64,000 nucleotides of DNA from Excoecaria cochinchinensis (GCA_947683425.1 CANTUQ010000004.1:5618001-5682000), one strand, 5' to 3'. Numbered from the stretch's first letter, positions 32,703 to 44,696 are shown. Notes: generated by a model not told the origin, from the sequence alone. A program made the numbers and translations.

Positions 32703-33965
32703 TCACAGCGCCTTACACTTGTCCGTTAGATGGCCTGTGTGCTGATGAAATGCACAGTATTCATTGTCTTTGTGACCCGGCTTCCCTTGCGTCATAGCAG
32801 GCCTAGGAGTCAAAGGTTTTAACTTTCCTTCTTTTATCATTCTTCTTAAGACCCAAGACAGTGGTCTTCCTAAGTTCGAAAACTTCCTCGGGGTAGTTGC
32901 GTCAGTAGCAGACACCTCAACCGTTCTTCTGGTGCTACCACTGGGACCAGTGGGCCTGCTAGTTCCCTGACCAGTATTAGCTCTCTTTGCAAAACTATCA
33001 TTGCTGGCTTTCTGGGCCAAGAAATCTCCCTCTGCTTCAATGGCTATGTCTTTCAGAGACTCCCAATCCTTCAACCCTTTCATCTTCAAACCATCCTTCA
33101 AATACAGGCTTGCGTTCTTGATAAACAGGCGGATCTGGTCTTGGGTGTCTGGCTTTCTTCGCATTTCCATCACTCGGTTTTGCCAGCGGGTGAGATAATC
33201 GTGAAAAGATTCCCCGACCTTCTACTGGAGCAATTCATGATCCTTAAGAGTCACCTCCATCCTGGTGTTGCAATCATATTGCCTCAAGAACTCCTCCGTG
33301 AGTAGATCCCAATCTTCCTTAGTTCGATGATAGAGGCTATGGTACCAGTCGATGGCAGGGCCAATCAGACTCAAACAAAAGTACTCCACCTTCTGCTTTT
33401 TAGACAAAGTGGTCCCTTTCATGACCAGAGAGTATTGCTTCACATGGGCAGTCGGGTCAGAAGTACCGTCAAATTTTGGCACATCAGGCATCTTGAAATT
33501 GTAAGGAATCGGGTCTTCTCCCTCCAATTCTTTGTCCTCCGGGTTCATCCCCTGACCTCTGCTTAGCATATGGGCCATGGCTTCAAACCTCTCTTCCATC
33601 TTCTTCAGAATGAACTCATCAGCTTGAGGCGCCTTCCCTCTCTCAGATACAATGCTCATTTTGTCGTCTTCGATATCCCTATCATTATCTATCCTCAGCG
33701 CTGGTCTTCTCCTCTGACCTCCCAAAGCTACTGACCTCAGCTCTACTGGCGGCGGCCGAATAGGCTCTTGTTATCTCTCAGCCCTTTCTTCCTCTTGCTC
33801 ATTTTGCCTCATGGGAGGAGGAGGCGGTGGATTCTGCGGAGCATTCTGTTGTGCCAAGACAGCTAGCATGTTCATCATTATGCCCTCAAACTCTTCAAAT
33901 CATCGGCCCACCTCTTCTGCAATCATGGCCCTGGTGGCATCATCTCCCCTAGGTGAGTTTGCCAT
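32703..33965 (-). pseudogene. gag: T2 gag
   Basis: The ATG at 33965 gives MANSPRGDDATRA, matching T1 gag, and is in frame with all of pol down to 27636. Order: coiled-coil N-terminus, proline-rich linker (about 33790-33830), basic/acidic linker, KMPDVPKFDGTSDPTAH, the retrotransposon-gag core (YFCLSLIGPAIDWYH...RQYDCNTRMEV), then the compact zinc-binding CAFHQHTGHLTDKC near 32705-32750. Stops: TGA 33900, TAA 33771, TAG 33222 and TGA 32703. At least three fit C-to-T change of CGA, CAA or CAG codons, judged against T1. Confidence 0.88.
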
Positions 33966-34860
33966 ATCAGATACGGTACAGCTGACTTCCGATAAGATTT
34001 TTAGAAGGCCTCCTCTATCTAGCAGTTCAGATGCAGGAACTCGGATCAATCATCCGGCAGGCGCTCTAGTCCACCTAGGCAGATTTATGATGGCTACAGG
34101 GACAAGGCGTTAGATGTGATGCATAGAATGTAGATGCAATGCATGGTCGTGAGATGCAACATTCACAAAACACAAGCAAGCAGGTAGGTCCTTCCGCCCT
34201 TATTTCTCCCACACACGTGGTCGCGCGGTCTCTTTCCTAGGTGGGATTAGCCCAAGTCAATGAGGGACCCTATGGACATGCATGTTGCACGGCGAAAAAC
34301 CGGCAGCATGACACTCCTATGCTAATGTTCAAGCGAATGGATAATGATTATCATGTATTTGGACATTCCAAAAAATTTCTACATGGCCCTACCGGGGCAT
34401 GCAAGCCTTTGGCTAAGTTGCCAAGCAAGACATCTGGACTCACCCAATACATGAGGATCCATACAGCAAGCATGGAATTACGGTTCATATCACCTGTGGA
34501 AAGTAACTACGGCCGTTAAATGAGCTTTGGACAAGGGAGATGTTACTTTAGGGCTACCCAAGCATGATCCCTGCCGATAGGTCTAGCTCATCACGAGCAT
34601 AATGACCGATCGGGTCATCATTTTGATATACCATTGAGGTACGAGGCTTGGGCTGGTGATTATCCTTAACACTTCCCTAAATTGAGTGAAAATAGGGTCG
34701 TGCTTCAGGAACGCACCGGGGCTAATAGAGGGACCAAACTAGCATATTCTAAAGCTCTAATGGGATGTAATGCAAATTTGAAAGAAAGCAAATTTATGAA
34801 TTAAATTTTAACCATAAATGTTAAACGAGGTATTTTCAAATCGAAGTCTCAAACCATATG
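33966..34860 (-). other. T2 leader (5' untranslated region)
   Basis: Lies between PBS and gag. The plus-strand text at 34180-34780 shares phrases with T1 (12120-12640) and T3 (41640-42190). No coding sequence precedes gag, so the additional upstream ORF1 of classical Ogre elements is absent here. Confidence 0.7.
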
Positions 34861-34878
34861 TCCCCAGTGGAGTCGCCA
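34861..34878 (-). other. T2 primer-binding site (tRNA-Arg)
   Basis: On the element strand TGGCGACTCCACTGGGGA lies one base from the LTR end. It complements the 3' end of plant tRNA-Arg including CCA. The perfect match supports a fairly young copy. Confidence 0.92.
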
Positions 34879-34879
34879 C

Positions 34880-36888
34880 TGTGACGTGCGCGAGCCGAAA
34901 TCCCGCGGTCGCCCCTCTGACCGCCCGCTTGAGGGCGATCGGGCAATTGAGGATCCGTTGGCAACTTGCAATAAATCGCAAGTGCATCTATGTTGGGCAA
35001 CAAGGAGGTTTCATAGAGTCGCCACCCAATAGAACATTGGAAAAGTTTCTCTCGCCTCGGAGAGCCTAAGACTGCGCTCAATATCCATTTTGGGCCAACC
35101 AAAGGGGTCTTGGAGGGTGAACCTCTCACCCTAAGGAGCCTAGGATTAACGCCAAAGTCTCGTGACACAAGAGGTGTCTTGGAGGGTAAACCTGTCGCCT
35201 CTTTGACCCCAAAGACAAGAGCTGGGTTCGGGACTTCTCATCTATTTCTACCTCGATTATTCTATGTTAAAATTTTAATTATCATTAATTCGCTTTCTCT
35301 CCACACGATGCAATTGGTGCATTTATTCACATTTGGAAAGCAGTAAATGAGCAAGTAAATAGTGAAAGTAATAAATTATAATAACACAAGGAGCGGAATA
35401 CAACTCCCTTTTATAAATGTGCGATACATACACAAATCGGGGCATTGCTTATTTTGAGGACTTTGGTCCTCGCATGCATCATTATTAAAACTGGATATTT
35501 CTATTGTGAGGATTTTTATTGGGTAAAAATAGGACATTGGGTCCTTATGTTTATGAAAACCTCTCTTTATTAAATATAAAACATTAACCAATTTTTATAT
35601 TTAGCGGGATACAAAAAGGGTATACTCAGGTGCATAAAATAATTAATAAATAAACAAATACAGGAAATAACCAAGAAGGTTAGAAAACTAAACCAGAGGG
35701 AATCCTCCGAGCATGGTAGATCGCCCCTCGAGCTCAGGATAGTCCAAGAAAATCAATATATGCTCACAAAAGGTTAATGGGTGTTAATATACAAAAGCTA
35801 AATATAAATAAAGTTCTAAGACTTGAGAGAGATAGGAAAGATTTGGAAACATGGAGACAGGACCCAGCGACGGCCTCTGTCGAGTGACCGACGGGCGTCA
35901 GTCAAAGTGACCAACATATCCCGTCGCTCACTCAAGAGAGAGGGCATCTGTGAGTGAGGTGATCGACGGGCGTCGGTGAAATAGATGACCCGTCGGTCAC
36001 CACTCTCTCCAAAAATAAACAGTAAAATCTCTCTTTTTCATAGCAAAAATGGGTTTTTATCACAAAATGAGATGAAAAGAATCAAAATAAAGAAAAATAA
36101 AAGCAAAAAGCCAAAAGAACAGCAAGAATAAAGAATAAAGATGAAATAATACGGAGAATAAGTCCGAAATATTTACCCTCAGATAATATTTTAGTGAGAT
36201 TCTTTGTGTCGATTAGAGTCCCGCACACTCCATGAGAAACGAAATGAAAGATTAGGAAAGAGGAAAATAGACTGTTTCCTTATTAACCCTTCAAAAAGAT
36301 TGACTTTGGAATCAAAAACCTAAAGAAAACTAATTAGTTTTAGTTCCTTTTTAATGGTTTGATTCTCAGATTAAAAGAAATTTCTTGATGTATGTGTTCG
36401 CTGGAAGAGAGAGAAAACACGCTTGAATTTTTGCAGAGTTTCCCCTTTTGAAAATTTTTGGAACCCTCTTTAGGAGGAAATTCAAAGCTTTTATAGGCCA
36501 GGGCTGACCGACGGGCGTCGGAAGAATCCTTCTGACACAAGGATTCATCCGACGGCCCTGCCATTTCCACCGACGGGCGTTGGAGAGGTTGCGTGCTCCG
36601 GAAGAAGCGGATCCTTCCGACGGGCATCGGAAAAAACCATAGGCCGTCTGTGACCCTAAGCGACGGACTGTCCTCCCACAGACGGGCTGGCCGTCTGTCT
36701 AGGAAAACATACTTTTTGACTCAAAAATTTCCCGTTTTCCCCCCTCTGCCTACGAAAGGTGAAAAGACTCATTTCTCGTGGAGCATGGGACTAAAACCTC
36801 CGCATCCAAACCGTTTGTACAGGCTCGGATACTGATTTCATCATAGGGTAATCTCTGATCCGGACCGCTCCGAGACACGGTGACTACA
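34880..36888 (-). mobile_element. T2 5' LTR
   Basis: This 2009-bp LTR matches the copy at 19735-21781 almost throughout. TATA-like CTATAAAAG lies at 36488-36496 (minus strand). The U5 hairpin and PBS-like TGGCGACTC lie at about 35015-35041. CpG-rich GACGGGC motifs lie at 35880-36000 and 36505-36695. It would drive T2 transcription leftward. Confidence 0.95.
36488..36496 (-). promoter_or_regulatory. TATA-like box of T2 5' LTR
   Basis: CTATAAAAG on the minus strand, identical to the 3' LTR counterpart. It is the best candidate core promoter of the element. Confidence 0.55.
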
Positions 36889-36893
36889 CCTGC

Positions 36894-37300
36894 CCAAAGC
36901 TAAGTACAACCAGGGCACAGGGACGATGAATACTGCGCTTGCCATCAGCATACCGGGCATACTACTGATGGTTGCAAGGCATTGAGGCATGCCATCCAGG
37001 ATCTAATTAACACCAAAAAAATTATAGATCTGGAGAAGAGAGGCAACAAGAAGAAGCCCGGATACAATAATGTGCCCCCACCTGTTTTCATGATCGAGTC
37101 AGGATTACCCGAGTGGTATGTATTGAGAGTGTTGTAGGGAGAAGAGGAAGACATTGCTATCGCCTACCCTGAGGGGGCAAGTGAAGAAGGGATTCTTGTG
37201 GCAACGATAGACAGTTGGTCCACTGATGGTAATAGAAATGAAGATAATAATGATGATGATGAATAATCTACAGACTCGTAGGGTTCATAAGATGAGGAGA
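36894..37300 (+). pseudogene. gag: T1 end of gag and acidic linker, after T2
   Basis: T1 resumes with the zinc-binding end of Gag (CHQHTGHTTDGCKALRHAIQDL), PPPVFMIESGLPEWYVL, then an acidic Asn/Asp-rich linker. It matches T2 at 32480-32750. A TAG at 37135 and further stops near 37266 interrupt it. Position and frame confirm that T2 landed inside this gene. Confidence 0.8.
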
Positions 37301-38694
37301 AGGAGATCGAAGCAGTGACTTGGAGTGGAAGGGTAGTTTTGGAGGTAAAAAAGCCACAAGATCATGTGGTGTTGCAGAAAGAGAAGGAGCTGGAAGAGGA
37401 TCAGATAATGAATAAGCTAAAAAGGACACCGTCTCAGATATCAATATGGAATCTACTGAGATAATCTCCTTCGCATAGGCAGAAGTTGGTGGAGGCCTTA
37501 TACGAGTCTATAGTGGCGACTACCATATCCCCTACAGAGCTATTGGACATAGAGAAGGGAAGTGCTAGAGAGAATGTGGTGTTTTTGAGTGCAAATTTAT
37601 CGGTAGAAGGCCATAACCATAACTGTCCTTTGTACATAAGGGCGCAAATCAATGAGAAGCACACTGCCTGCGTCATGGTGGATGATGGTTCTTCCATAAA
37701 TGTTTGCCTTTTGGTGGCAATGGCAACTTTTGGGGTGTTAAAGGACATGTTGAGCAAGTCAAATCTTAAAATCACCGCCCACAATAACTCCCGGAGACAA
37801 GCATCGAGGACCTTCAAAGCAGTGGTCAAGACTAGGCCAATAGAGATGGAGGTGGAATTTGTGGTCCTCCCTATCCCAGCTAACTTCTCAGCACTTTTCG
37901 GCAGACCATGGTTCCACAAGTTAGGAGGGATGCCATCTACCTTGCATCATATGATAAAAATCCCACATGAGGGGTAGGTGGTGACGATCAGAGTGGCCAG
38001 AGAGAATCAGGTATCCATACTAGAGATTGCGAAGCAACCCTTTAACGGGTTTCATGTGGCTGTGATTGGTAAGGAGGAAGATATCGCTGGAAGCCCTCAA
38101 GTGGTGAACATGATGAAGAAGATGTCTTTCCTTCCTAGAGCCAGTTTGGGTAAGAATTCCCAGGGACCGCAAGCTACCTTTACTACGAGAGGTCAGAAGG
38201 ATTGTAGGGGCCTCGGATATAAAGGCACAATGATGTTGAGTAAGAAAGCAGCTCGCAAGGTCCCACACATCATGGAAAGCTTTATACCGACTGCCTCGGT
38301 ATGTGCCTATACGGGAGAAGTTGAGCCTCAGTCGGTGGACGGAAGGATCATACCAAGATTTGAAGTGTTCAATGACATCTTCAATTAGGACATTAGATTA
38401 TCAAGCCAATAGAGGGCTTTTGGGACGAAGAAATCATGACCAAGGGGACTGTTTGGGACCGAGAAGCACCTGAAGAGATTATCACTGAGAGGCTAATGGC
38501 CACCCAACTGAAGGGAAAGGAGAAGATGAGAGATGAAGCTGCAGAGGAGCAAATGGAAGTTCCATAAAGGGTTGCTGAAGGGCCTCCAAAATGCCAGGAC
38601 AACACTTAACTATAGGCTGCAACATCTGCGTCGGCAAAACAAGAAGACCACAATAATTTAGATATTCTTTTTAAGCCAAAACTTTTTGATAATA
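37301..38694 (+). pseudogene. pro: T1 protease and pre-RT linker
   Basis: Protease with CVMVDDGSSINVC (Asp-Asp-Gly-Ser at about 37679-37696), SALFGRPWFHKLGG, and G-patch-like LGKNSQGPQ (about 38150). Compared with T2: TAA where T2 has Gln (about 37462), TAG at 37975 where T2 has Glu, TAG at 38386 where T2 has Trp, then a frameshift after which FWDEEIM and WDREAPEEIITERL read on. The end (ILFKPKLFDN) is cut by the T3 LTR at 38695. No RT follows. Confidence 0.82.
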
Positions 38695-40036
38695 TGTAGA
38701 CACCAGGTCCCGAGGCGGTCGAAGATCAGTATTATCCGATGATGAAAATGATGCTTGCCACAAGCAAAGGTGTCGAAAATGATATTTTCCTTGTCGAGAC
38801 CCTCATTATTTTTAAATAAAAAAAATAAAAAAACAAACAAATAAATATATCTAAAAAATTATTTTTTATTATAAAAAAATTAATTAAATTAAAAAAAATT
38901 ATTAGGAAGTGTTATTTTTGATATTTTAAAAAGAGAATAAAATTAATTAATTAATTTAATTAAAAAAAATATTTAATATTAAGAAAAAAAATATTTAATT
39001 AGAAAAAAAAAAAAGAAAGGAAAGTTAGTTAAAAAAAATAAAAAACACATAAAAGCAAAAGTCCAAAACGTGAGGACAAATGCATTTATTTGGAAATGCC
39101 AAAGTAAAGTGGCCATGTTATAAGTGGCCGCATCTCACCTTTAGTGAGACGCGGCCATGTGGGGCGCGTCTCGCTGCGAGAGCGCGCCTATATGGGCGCG
39201 CGTTGCCAGCCTCCACACGCGGGCATTTTTCCTACCCGGTCATTTTTGCATGCGTTTTTTTGCATTCTCTGATCATTTGCAGTCCGATTTTTCCGTTTTC
39301 TTTCATGTCTTTATGCTTTTTTATCAATTAACTAAAAATGAAATAGGCTTTGTCTCTTTCCATTTTTGGACGGGGCAGAAATTAAAAGGAAAACTGGGTT
39401 TCATTTTCAAGGGGTGGCAACTTTTATTCAAAAGAAAATTGAGTTTTTCTCTCCAGCTTGAGACAGCTGAAGGATTTCAAGAAAAAAAAAATATTCAGAT
39501 TTTTATCATCTAGCTCTTCTTCTTCCTCTTTTCTTAAAAATATTTTTTCCAGTCGGAGGGGTTCATTTTCAAACAAAGGAAAATTAATTTCCTTTGTTTT
39601 ACACCATCTTTGCAAAAATACTCTCTTAAATTTTATCCATTTAAACTTGGATTTTTTTTTTTCAAACGTTTTTAGTTTTACTACCAAAAAACTGACAAGA
39701 AATACGGATCGAAACATCGCCTTCTCCAATCTATAATTTCTGAGGGTAAACACTTTGGACCCATTCATGTTTATTTTCATTAATGATTCATTGTTAAGAT
39801 CTTCGTTTTCGCCATTGTTGCTCTATTTATTGTCTAATATCTTCAATGTTTTTGGCTACTGTATTTAGGCTTGCTCTTCTTGTGATTTTAATCTAACTTT
39901 TGTGATTTTACATATCTATTTGTTGTGGCCATCAATCTTCTTCTTCTTCATTATTCTTCTTCTTATTATTATTATTACTATCATATGTTGTTATCATTAT
40001 TGTTATTTTATTAGTTGTTCACATTATCTTATATTT

Positions 40037-40097
<61 letters not shown>

Positions 40098-40111
40098 CCA
40101 CTGTTGTCTTC

Positions 40112-40178
<67 letters not shown>

Positions 40179-41481
40179 TCATTTTTGCTATTGTCATTAT
40201 TTTGTCATTATTTCCATTATTATTTTTATGTTTTTTTTTTGCATTACTTATTTTTAAGTTCCCGTCGCATGTAAATTGTCTGCATATTAAATTGACATGT
40301 CTAATTTAATCTATTTTATCTCATACACATTTGCTAATTATTTTTGCATGTCCTCTAGCTTTATATTTATTTGGTTAATTTTTTGAATTGTTACTAATAT
40401 TTTAATTTCATTTTTTATTTGGAAATTTAAATGTGAACTTGCATTATGTGAGCATTCTCATGACCACGCGGAGGGGTCACTACACATAGAGGATCACGTC
40501 GGTTTGGTGAGACCTTTCTTATTTCCCTCCCTTTTGTTGCGTTTGTTTGCAAATAGTTATCTTTATGCACGCGTGAGATAAAAAGTCACAAAAATATTTT
40601 TATAATTAAATTGGATTTTTACTTATAAAATTGGGACCAATGTCCCTCATTTTAGCCAAGTAATGGAAAATACCACAATAAAACGAAGAGTTAAGTTTTC
40701 TCCAAAAATGGGATCACTCATCTCGATTTTTTAATCCAATGATCAAAATAATTCTTCGAACCCTCTTTAAATAAACACGAAGGAACCAATGTTCCTAAAC
40801 CTTCAAATGAGCGCGAAGGAACTAATGTTCCTAAAATAAACGAATGCCCCAATTTATGTATATTTTTCTTATGATTTTGTTTGACTGTTTCAAATTTAAG
40901 TTCAAGTATTTTCCTTTGGGCCCTTGTAATTAATTTTGGGGAAATATTATTTAATTAGGGATTGTATTCCGTCCCAATTTACCCTTTTATTTTCTTTTAA
41001 TAGGGTTGTATTCCGCCCCAATTTCCATGTAATTGTGTGCTTGCATGTTTATTGCTTTCCTTTATCGCTTTATTTACCGCTTTTCTTTATACCTTTTATT
41101 TATTTATTTTGAATGTTTGCAATGCGCTTTCAATTAAATGCATCGATCGTGTGAGATAAGAGGTAAAATTTTAGGAAATTAAAGACTCATTTATAATTAA
41201 CCAAAACATAAATAAGAGTGAAGTTCCGAACACCAATCTCTGGTCTAGACTAATAAGAGATTAGAGACCTTTCCCAATTTCTTATAAATTGGGTGGCGAC
41301 TCTAAAATACCTCAAAGGTGCCTAAAGGCGTCGTGAGGCTAGACGATCCTTTCCAATGTCCTATTGGGAAGGAGACATCCAAGATGTCTCATGGCACCCA
41401 AGATCAAAAGACGGGAACCCATCCCTCGAATCCTAAAAGCGGGTTCAACGACGGCCTTTGCAAGGTTCAGAGTGCGTCACA
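38695..41481 (+). mobile_element. T3 5' LTR
   Basis: The 2787-bp LTR runs from TGTAGACACC to GTGCGTCACA. 38810-39060 is A-rich. An inverted repeat of GTGGCCGCATCTCACC type lies at 39117-39155. A (TTA)n block is at 39950-40180. The U5 end has hairpin CCCAATTT-CTTAT-AAATTGGG (41273-41293) followed by TGGCGACTCT. The first about 400 bases match the 3' LTR start at 47611 closely. Confidence 0.9.
39950..40185 (+). repeat. (TTA)n microsatellite in T3 LTR
   Basis: Two long pure TTA runs (about 40036-40097 and 40112-40179) separated by a short CCACTGTTGTCTTC spacer. Homopolymeric Ile/Leu/Tyr frames here are artefacts. Confidence 0.92.
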
Positions 41482-41482
41482 G

Positions 41483-41500
41483 TGGCCACTCCACTGGGGA
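41483..41500 (+). other. T3 primer-binding site (tRNA-Arg type)
   Basis: TGGCCACTCCACTGGGGA differs at one base from the T2 site. It lies one base after the LTR end, the same spacing as T2. Confidence 0.88.
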
Positions 41501-42619
41501 CTTGTTTGAGACTTCGCTCTGAAAGTGTTTTGGTTAAAATGTATAATTGGGTTTTTAAAACTTAAAAATTCTATCTCTTTTTGAAATTGCATTGCATCAT
41601 TTTAGGGCCTTAGAACTATGTTAGTTGGTCCCCTATCTACCCCGATGCATTCCCGAAGCACGACCCTACTTTCACTCATTGTAGGGAAGTGTCAAGGATA
41701 ATCACCAACCCAAGCCTCGTACCATTAATGGTATATCAAATGGAGACCCGATCGGTCACTACACTCATGATTTGCTAGACCCATTGGCAGAACCATGCTT
41801 GGGTAGACCTAAAAAATCACCATCGACCAAAGCCCATGTAATGACAAATAGAAACTTCCACTTGGTGATATGCTCCTTAATGTGATGCTTGTGATGTGTG
41901 ATGTCACGTATTAAATAAGATCAAGCAAATTAAGTGGTTCTTTATCAAAGGCTTTCATGCCCCGGTAAGCCCACCTTAACTTGATTGAATTGTTCGAATA
42001 TGTGATGGCCAAAACTCATACGTATGTACGTTAGATAAGAGTGTTATGCTGCCGATTTTTCACCGCGCACCACACGTGTCCGATGGGTTCCCTATTAACC
42101 CTCGGATGAAGCCCGCCTAGGAAAGAGACCGCACGACCTCATGTGTGGGAGTGATAAGGTTGAAAAGATCTATCTACTTGAATGTGGTTGTGGATACTGC
42201 ATAACATGCTCGTGCATCGCATGTCATTCATGCATATAAATAAAATAAATATGTGTCTATATAAATAATAATATATTTTCTCTCATGCTATGCGTGCATA
42301 TATCTTTTTATCTGCATGTTATTTTTTTTTCACGTGTACATATCATCCTGCGAGTAATTTCTTCCATGCATGCCATCGTATTATGGTAATCCATTGATCT
42401 TGCACTCATCAAAGACCATTTGCATGGCACGATCATGCATTGTATATGTCATCCATGCATCATTCTAACAATTAAAGCTTTTCACCCATCATAGATTCAT
42501 CCAAGTGGACTAGGGGTTCTGACGATCGACTAGTGAGGACAGAGTCGCCTTTTAGATTGCTAGAATTAGTGCCTGTTTGGGATTCTGAGTCACTCTCGAC
42601 AACTAGTGAATAATCTTTG
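41501..42619 (+). other. T3 leader
   Basis: Homologous to the T1 leader in its first 700 bases (ATTCCCGAAGCA, GTAGGGAAGTGT and TGCTTGGGTAG phrases). 42230-42460 is AT-rich. No coding sequence is supported. Confidence 0.7.
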
Positions 42620-43958
42620 ATGGCAGAACTACCAAGGGAGACTGGTGCTTTGACGGTACAAGACCTAGATAAGAGGCTTGGGGATTTTGAAAGGAGGATG
42701 TTGGCCATGATGGAAAATATCGCTGCTTAAGTGGCACCAAATGCTAGGCAACCGCCTATGGCCCCTACTGTTGAACAAGTTCAATTGCCTATTATGGAAG
42801 AGGCTCCTATAGTAGTCCCTACCGTACGATAACCAGATGTTGAGCCCCGAGCAATGACACCTCTTAAGCTAAAAAAAATTCTTGACCCGAAAGACGATCT
42901 CGTGGTGGAGGAAGAGGATGAGCGGGTAATTCCTCGAACTATGATGAATGAAGTCCCCAAGGGAGAGGATAATGCGGTAAAGGAGATAAAAGGTAGGGTT
43001 GAAAAGTTTGAAGCTCGAATAACGACTACTATGGGGAATTTAGTTGCTGTCGTGGAGCCACCTGCTGAACAATAGCCTACTGCTCCAACCATGTTACGAG
43101 AAGAGCATAATCCGACTAAGGAAGTATACCTACCACTAACTAGACTTAGAGGAGAGTCGCCTGTTGCTCTGTCACCTGAACGAAAAGGCATAGGGCATGT
43201 TTCAGAGAATGGGATTCTGGCAGTAACACGGGGCCTGAAAAGAAGGATGGATATCCTTGAAGAAGAGATTTCAAGGTCTAAACTTGCAATGACCCTGGCT
43301 GCTCACGAGAAAGTCTCTGTGAACCTAGAGAAGAAAGGTCGACCGTATAGGTGTGACAGCTATGCCGGCACTCGAGGGACAGGAGAAGCATTAATGGTTA
43401 AAATAGCCAAGAAGTGTTGTTTCTGACGAATTTTTGCCTCAAGCATGGGAGGGAGACCTGCGTTCATGGTTGGCTAACCCAGCCAGAAAGCGAGGGCATA
43501 TGAACTGTCGTCGGCACGCTAGATATCTGAGGGATGATTACCAAACCCCGAAAGGTCAAGTGCAGGGTCCTATTAATGACAAATAGCTGATGGCCTTTGA
43601 AGGATGGGGCAATGTCATTGGGGGTGATAATCAGGAAAGCTCGAGTCTCGGTGATAACAGTGTGAGAGATGTTGGGGCCACCAAGTTTCCAAATATTGAA
43701 ACTACTCAAGATCGCTATACCATTTGGGATAAGCCTTTATCTGAACACCTCTTTCATTTCATCAATAAGGGGAAGCTACAGCCGAAGCCTGCAAAACCCA
43801 CGAAGAGCCAAGGGCGTCCCGATCACCGAGCAGATTGGTATTGTGCTTACCATCAGCATACTAGGCATGAGACTGATGGATGCCGAACTCTGGGAAAGCT
43901 TATTCGAGACCTCATTGATGAGGAGCTGAGAGGTGAGGAGAATGGTTCCCGAGGATGA
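42620..43958 (+). pseudogene. gag: T3 gag, degraded
   Basis: ATG at 42620 begins MAELPRETGALTV and a coiled-coil stretch DLDKRLGDFERRMLAMM, equivalent to the T1/T2 Gag N-terminus. A second similar stretch, IKGRVEKFEARITTTMGNL, occurs about 100 codons later, suggesting an internal duplication. TAA (near 42728) and TAG (near 43073) interrupt it. The central gag domain is largely missing. The C-terminal zinc-binding YCAYHQHTRHETDGCRTL (about 43840-43893) is retained. It ends at 43958. Confidence 0.72.
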
Positions 43959-44075
43959 TAATAGACCGTCGACTATGACATCCGTGCTCGCAAGAAAGGA
44001 GAATGTTAGCTGCTTAGATGCTCTCTTATTTTTATTTTTGAACTACTGAATGATGATGTTTTAACTCTAATTTTT

Positions 44076-44560
44076 ATGAAGTGGAGTGAATGTATTTATT
44101 TGTGTGATGTTTCTTATGATTTCATTATGCATAATCATGACACATTTATATTTGACATTGATTCAATTAATGCCATTCTATTTAATCTCGAAACTTTGGG
44201 GAACCCGAGGAAAATCTTGATAGCATCTGTTATGACTCCTGAAGAGAGATTAAAAAGAGAGAAAATAAAAAAAATGAAAATAAAAAGTCTTTGCCTGGAC
44301 CTATGAAGACATGCCACGAGATGATTATGAAGCCGCTAAACACGCTATGCCAGTGTATCCCAATCATGAACCAGTCAAGCAGAAGCTCAGCCAGGAGTGA
44401 CAGGAAAGGTTAAAAGGGAGAATTTGGAAGCAGAACCGGGGCTAAATTTTTTACTGAAACCCAATGCCCAACTAGGTAGATCAACGATAATCCCAATGGT
44501 TAAGGAGAGAAGTGTACGTATGTGTAAATTATCAGGATTTGGATGAAGCTTGTTGGGGAG
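44076..44560 (+). pseudogene. pol: T3 pre-RT linker and start of reverse transcriptase
   Basis: 44076-44306 reads SYDFIMHNHDTFIFDIDS...LASVMTPEER-like text matching the T2 linker just before RT (30800-30960). Degraded codons up to about 44545 (near KERSVRMC) match the RT start (GKVRVCVDYRDLN in T2). The protease that should lie upstream is absent and the rest of RT is deleted, so two deletions flank this scrap. Confidence 0.65.
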
Positions 44561-44696
44561 AGAAAAAAAATGTACGCAAAAAAAAACAAATAAAAACAAA
44601 TAAAAAAAAGAGAGAAAAAAAGAGAGAATTGATTATCAACGTAGGGCAAGGAAAATTTATCTAGGAGCAAGCTTTGTTCAAATCCCGTTGATCTAC

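Larger units (their letters stand above)
19735..36888 (-). mobile_element. Complete Tat/Ogre-clade Ty3/gypsy retrotransposon T2
   Basis: The 17,154-bp element is flanked by perfect TSD CCTGC (19730-19734 and 36889-36893) and inserted in T1 gag. In element order: 5' LTR 36888-34880, PBS 34878-34861, leader, gag-pro-RT-RNaseH-second RNaseH-integrase in one frame (33965-27636), an antisense ORF (26005-27247, plus strand), a sense extra ORF (24791-22849), tandem repeats (21970-22470), PPT (21782-21800) and 3' LTR 21781-19735. Two RNase H domains, the tRNA-Arg primer and extra ORFs after pol are marks of the Tat lineage. The LTRs look very similar, so the insertion is comparatively recent. Seven in-frame stops in the main frame make it non-autonomous today. 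Confidence 0.95.
3958..38694 (+). mobile_element. Tat/Ogre-clade Ty3/gypsy element T1, nested and 3'-truncated
   Basis: The element is reconstructed from pieces that read on across four insertions, each with a 5-bp TSD: 5' LTR 3958-9558 (holding S1), PBS 9562-9579, leader (holding S2), gag from 12871 (holding S3, S4 and all of T2), then the end of gag and protease at 36894-38694. T3 cuts it before reverse transcriptase, and its pol and 3' LTR are not in the window. Gag and protease pieces align with those of T2 in the same order. Stops and frameshifts are frequent, so the copy is dead. Excluding insertions, about 6 kb of T1 is present. Confidence 0.85.

Noticed and set aside
37434..37919. Minus-strand 161-codon reading frame
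   Set aside because: Antisense shadow of the T1 protease.
39424..39780. Overlapping reading frames of 92-118 codons on both strands
   Set aside because: Low-complexity Lys/Phe/Ser text within the T3 LTR; the corresponding LTR A region is not coding.
39902..40309. Tyr/Ile/Leu repeat proteins
   Set aside because: Microsatellite artefact inside the T3 LTR; the three frames simply show the three readings of TTA.
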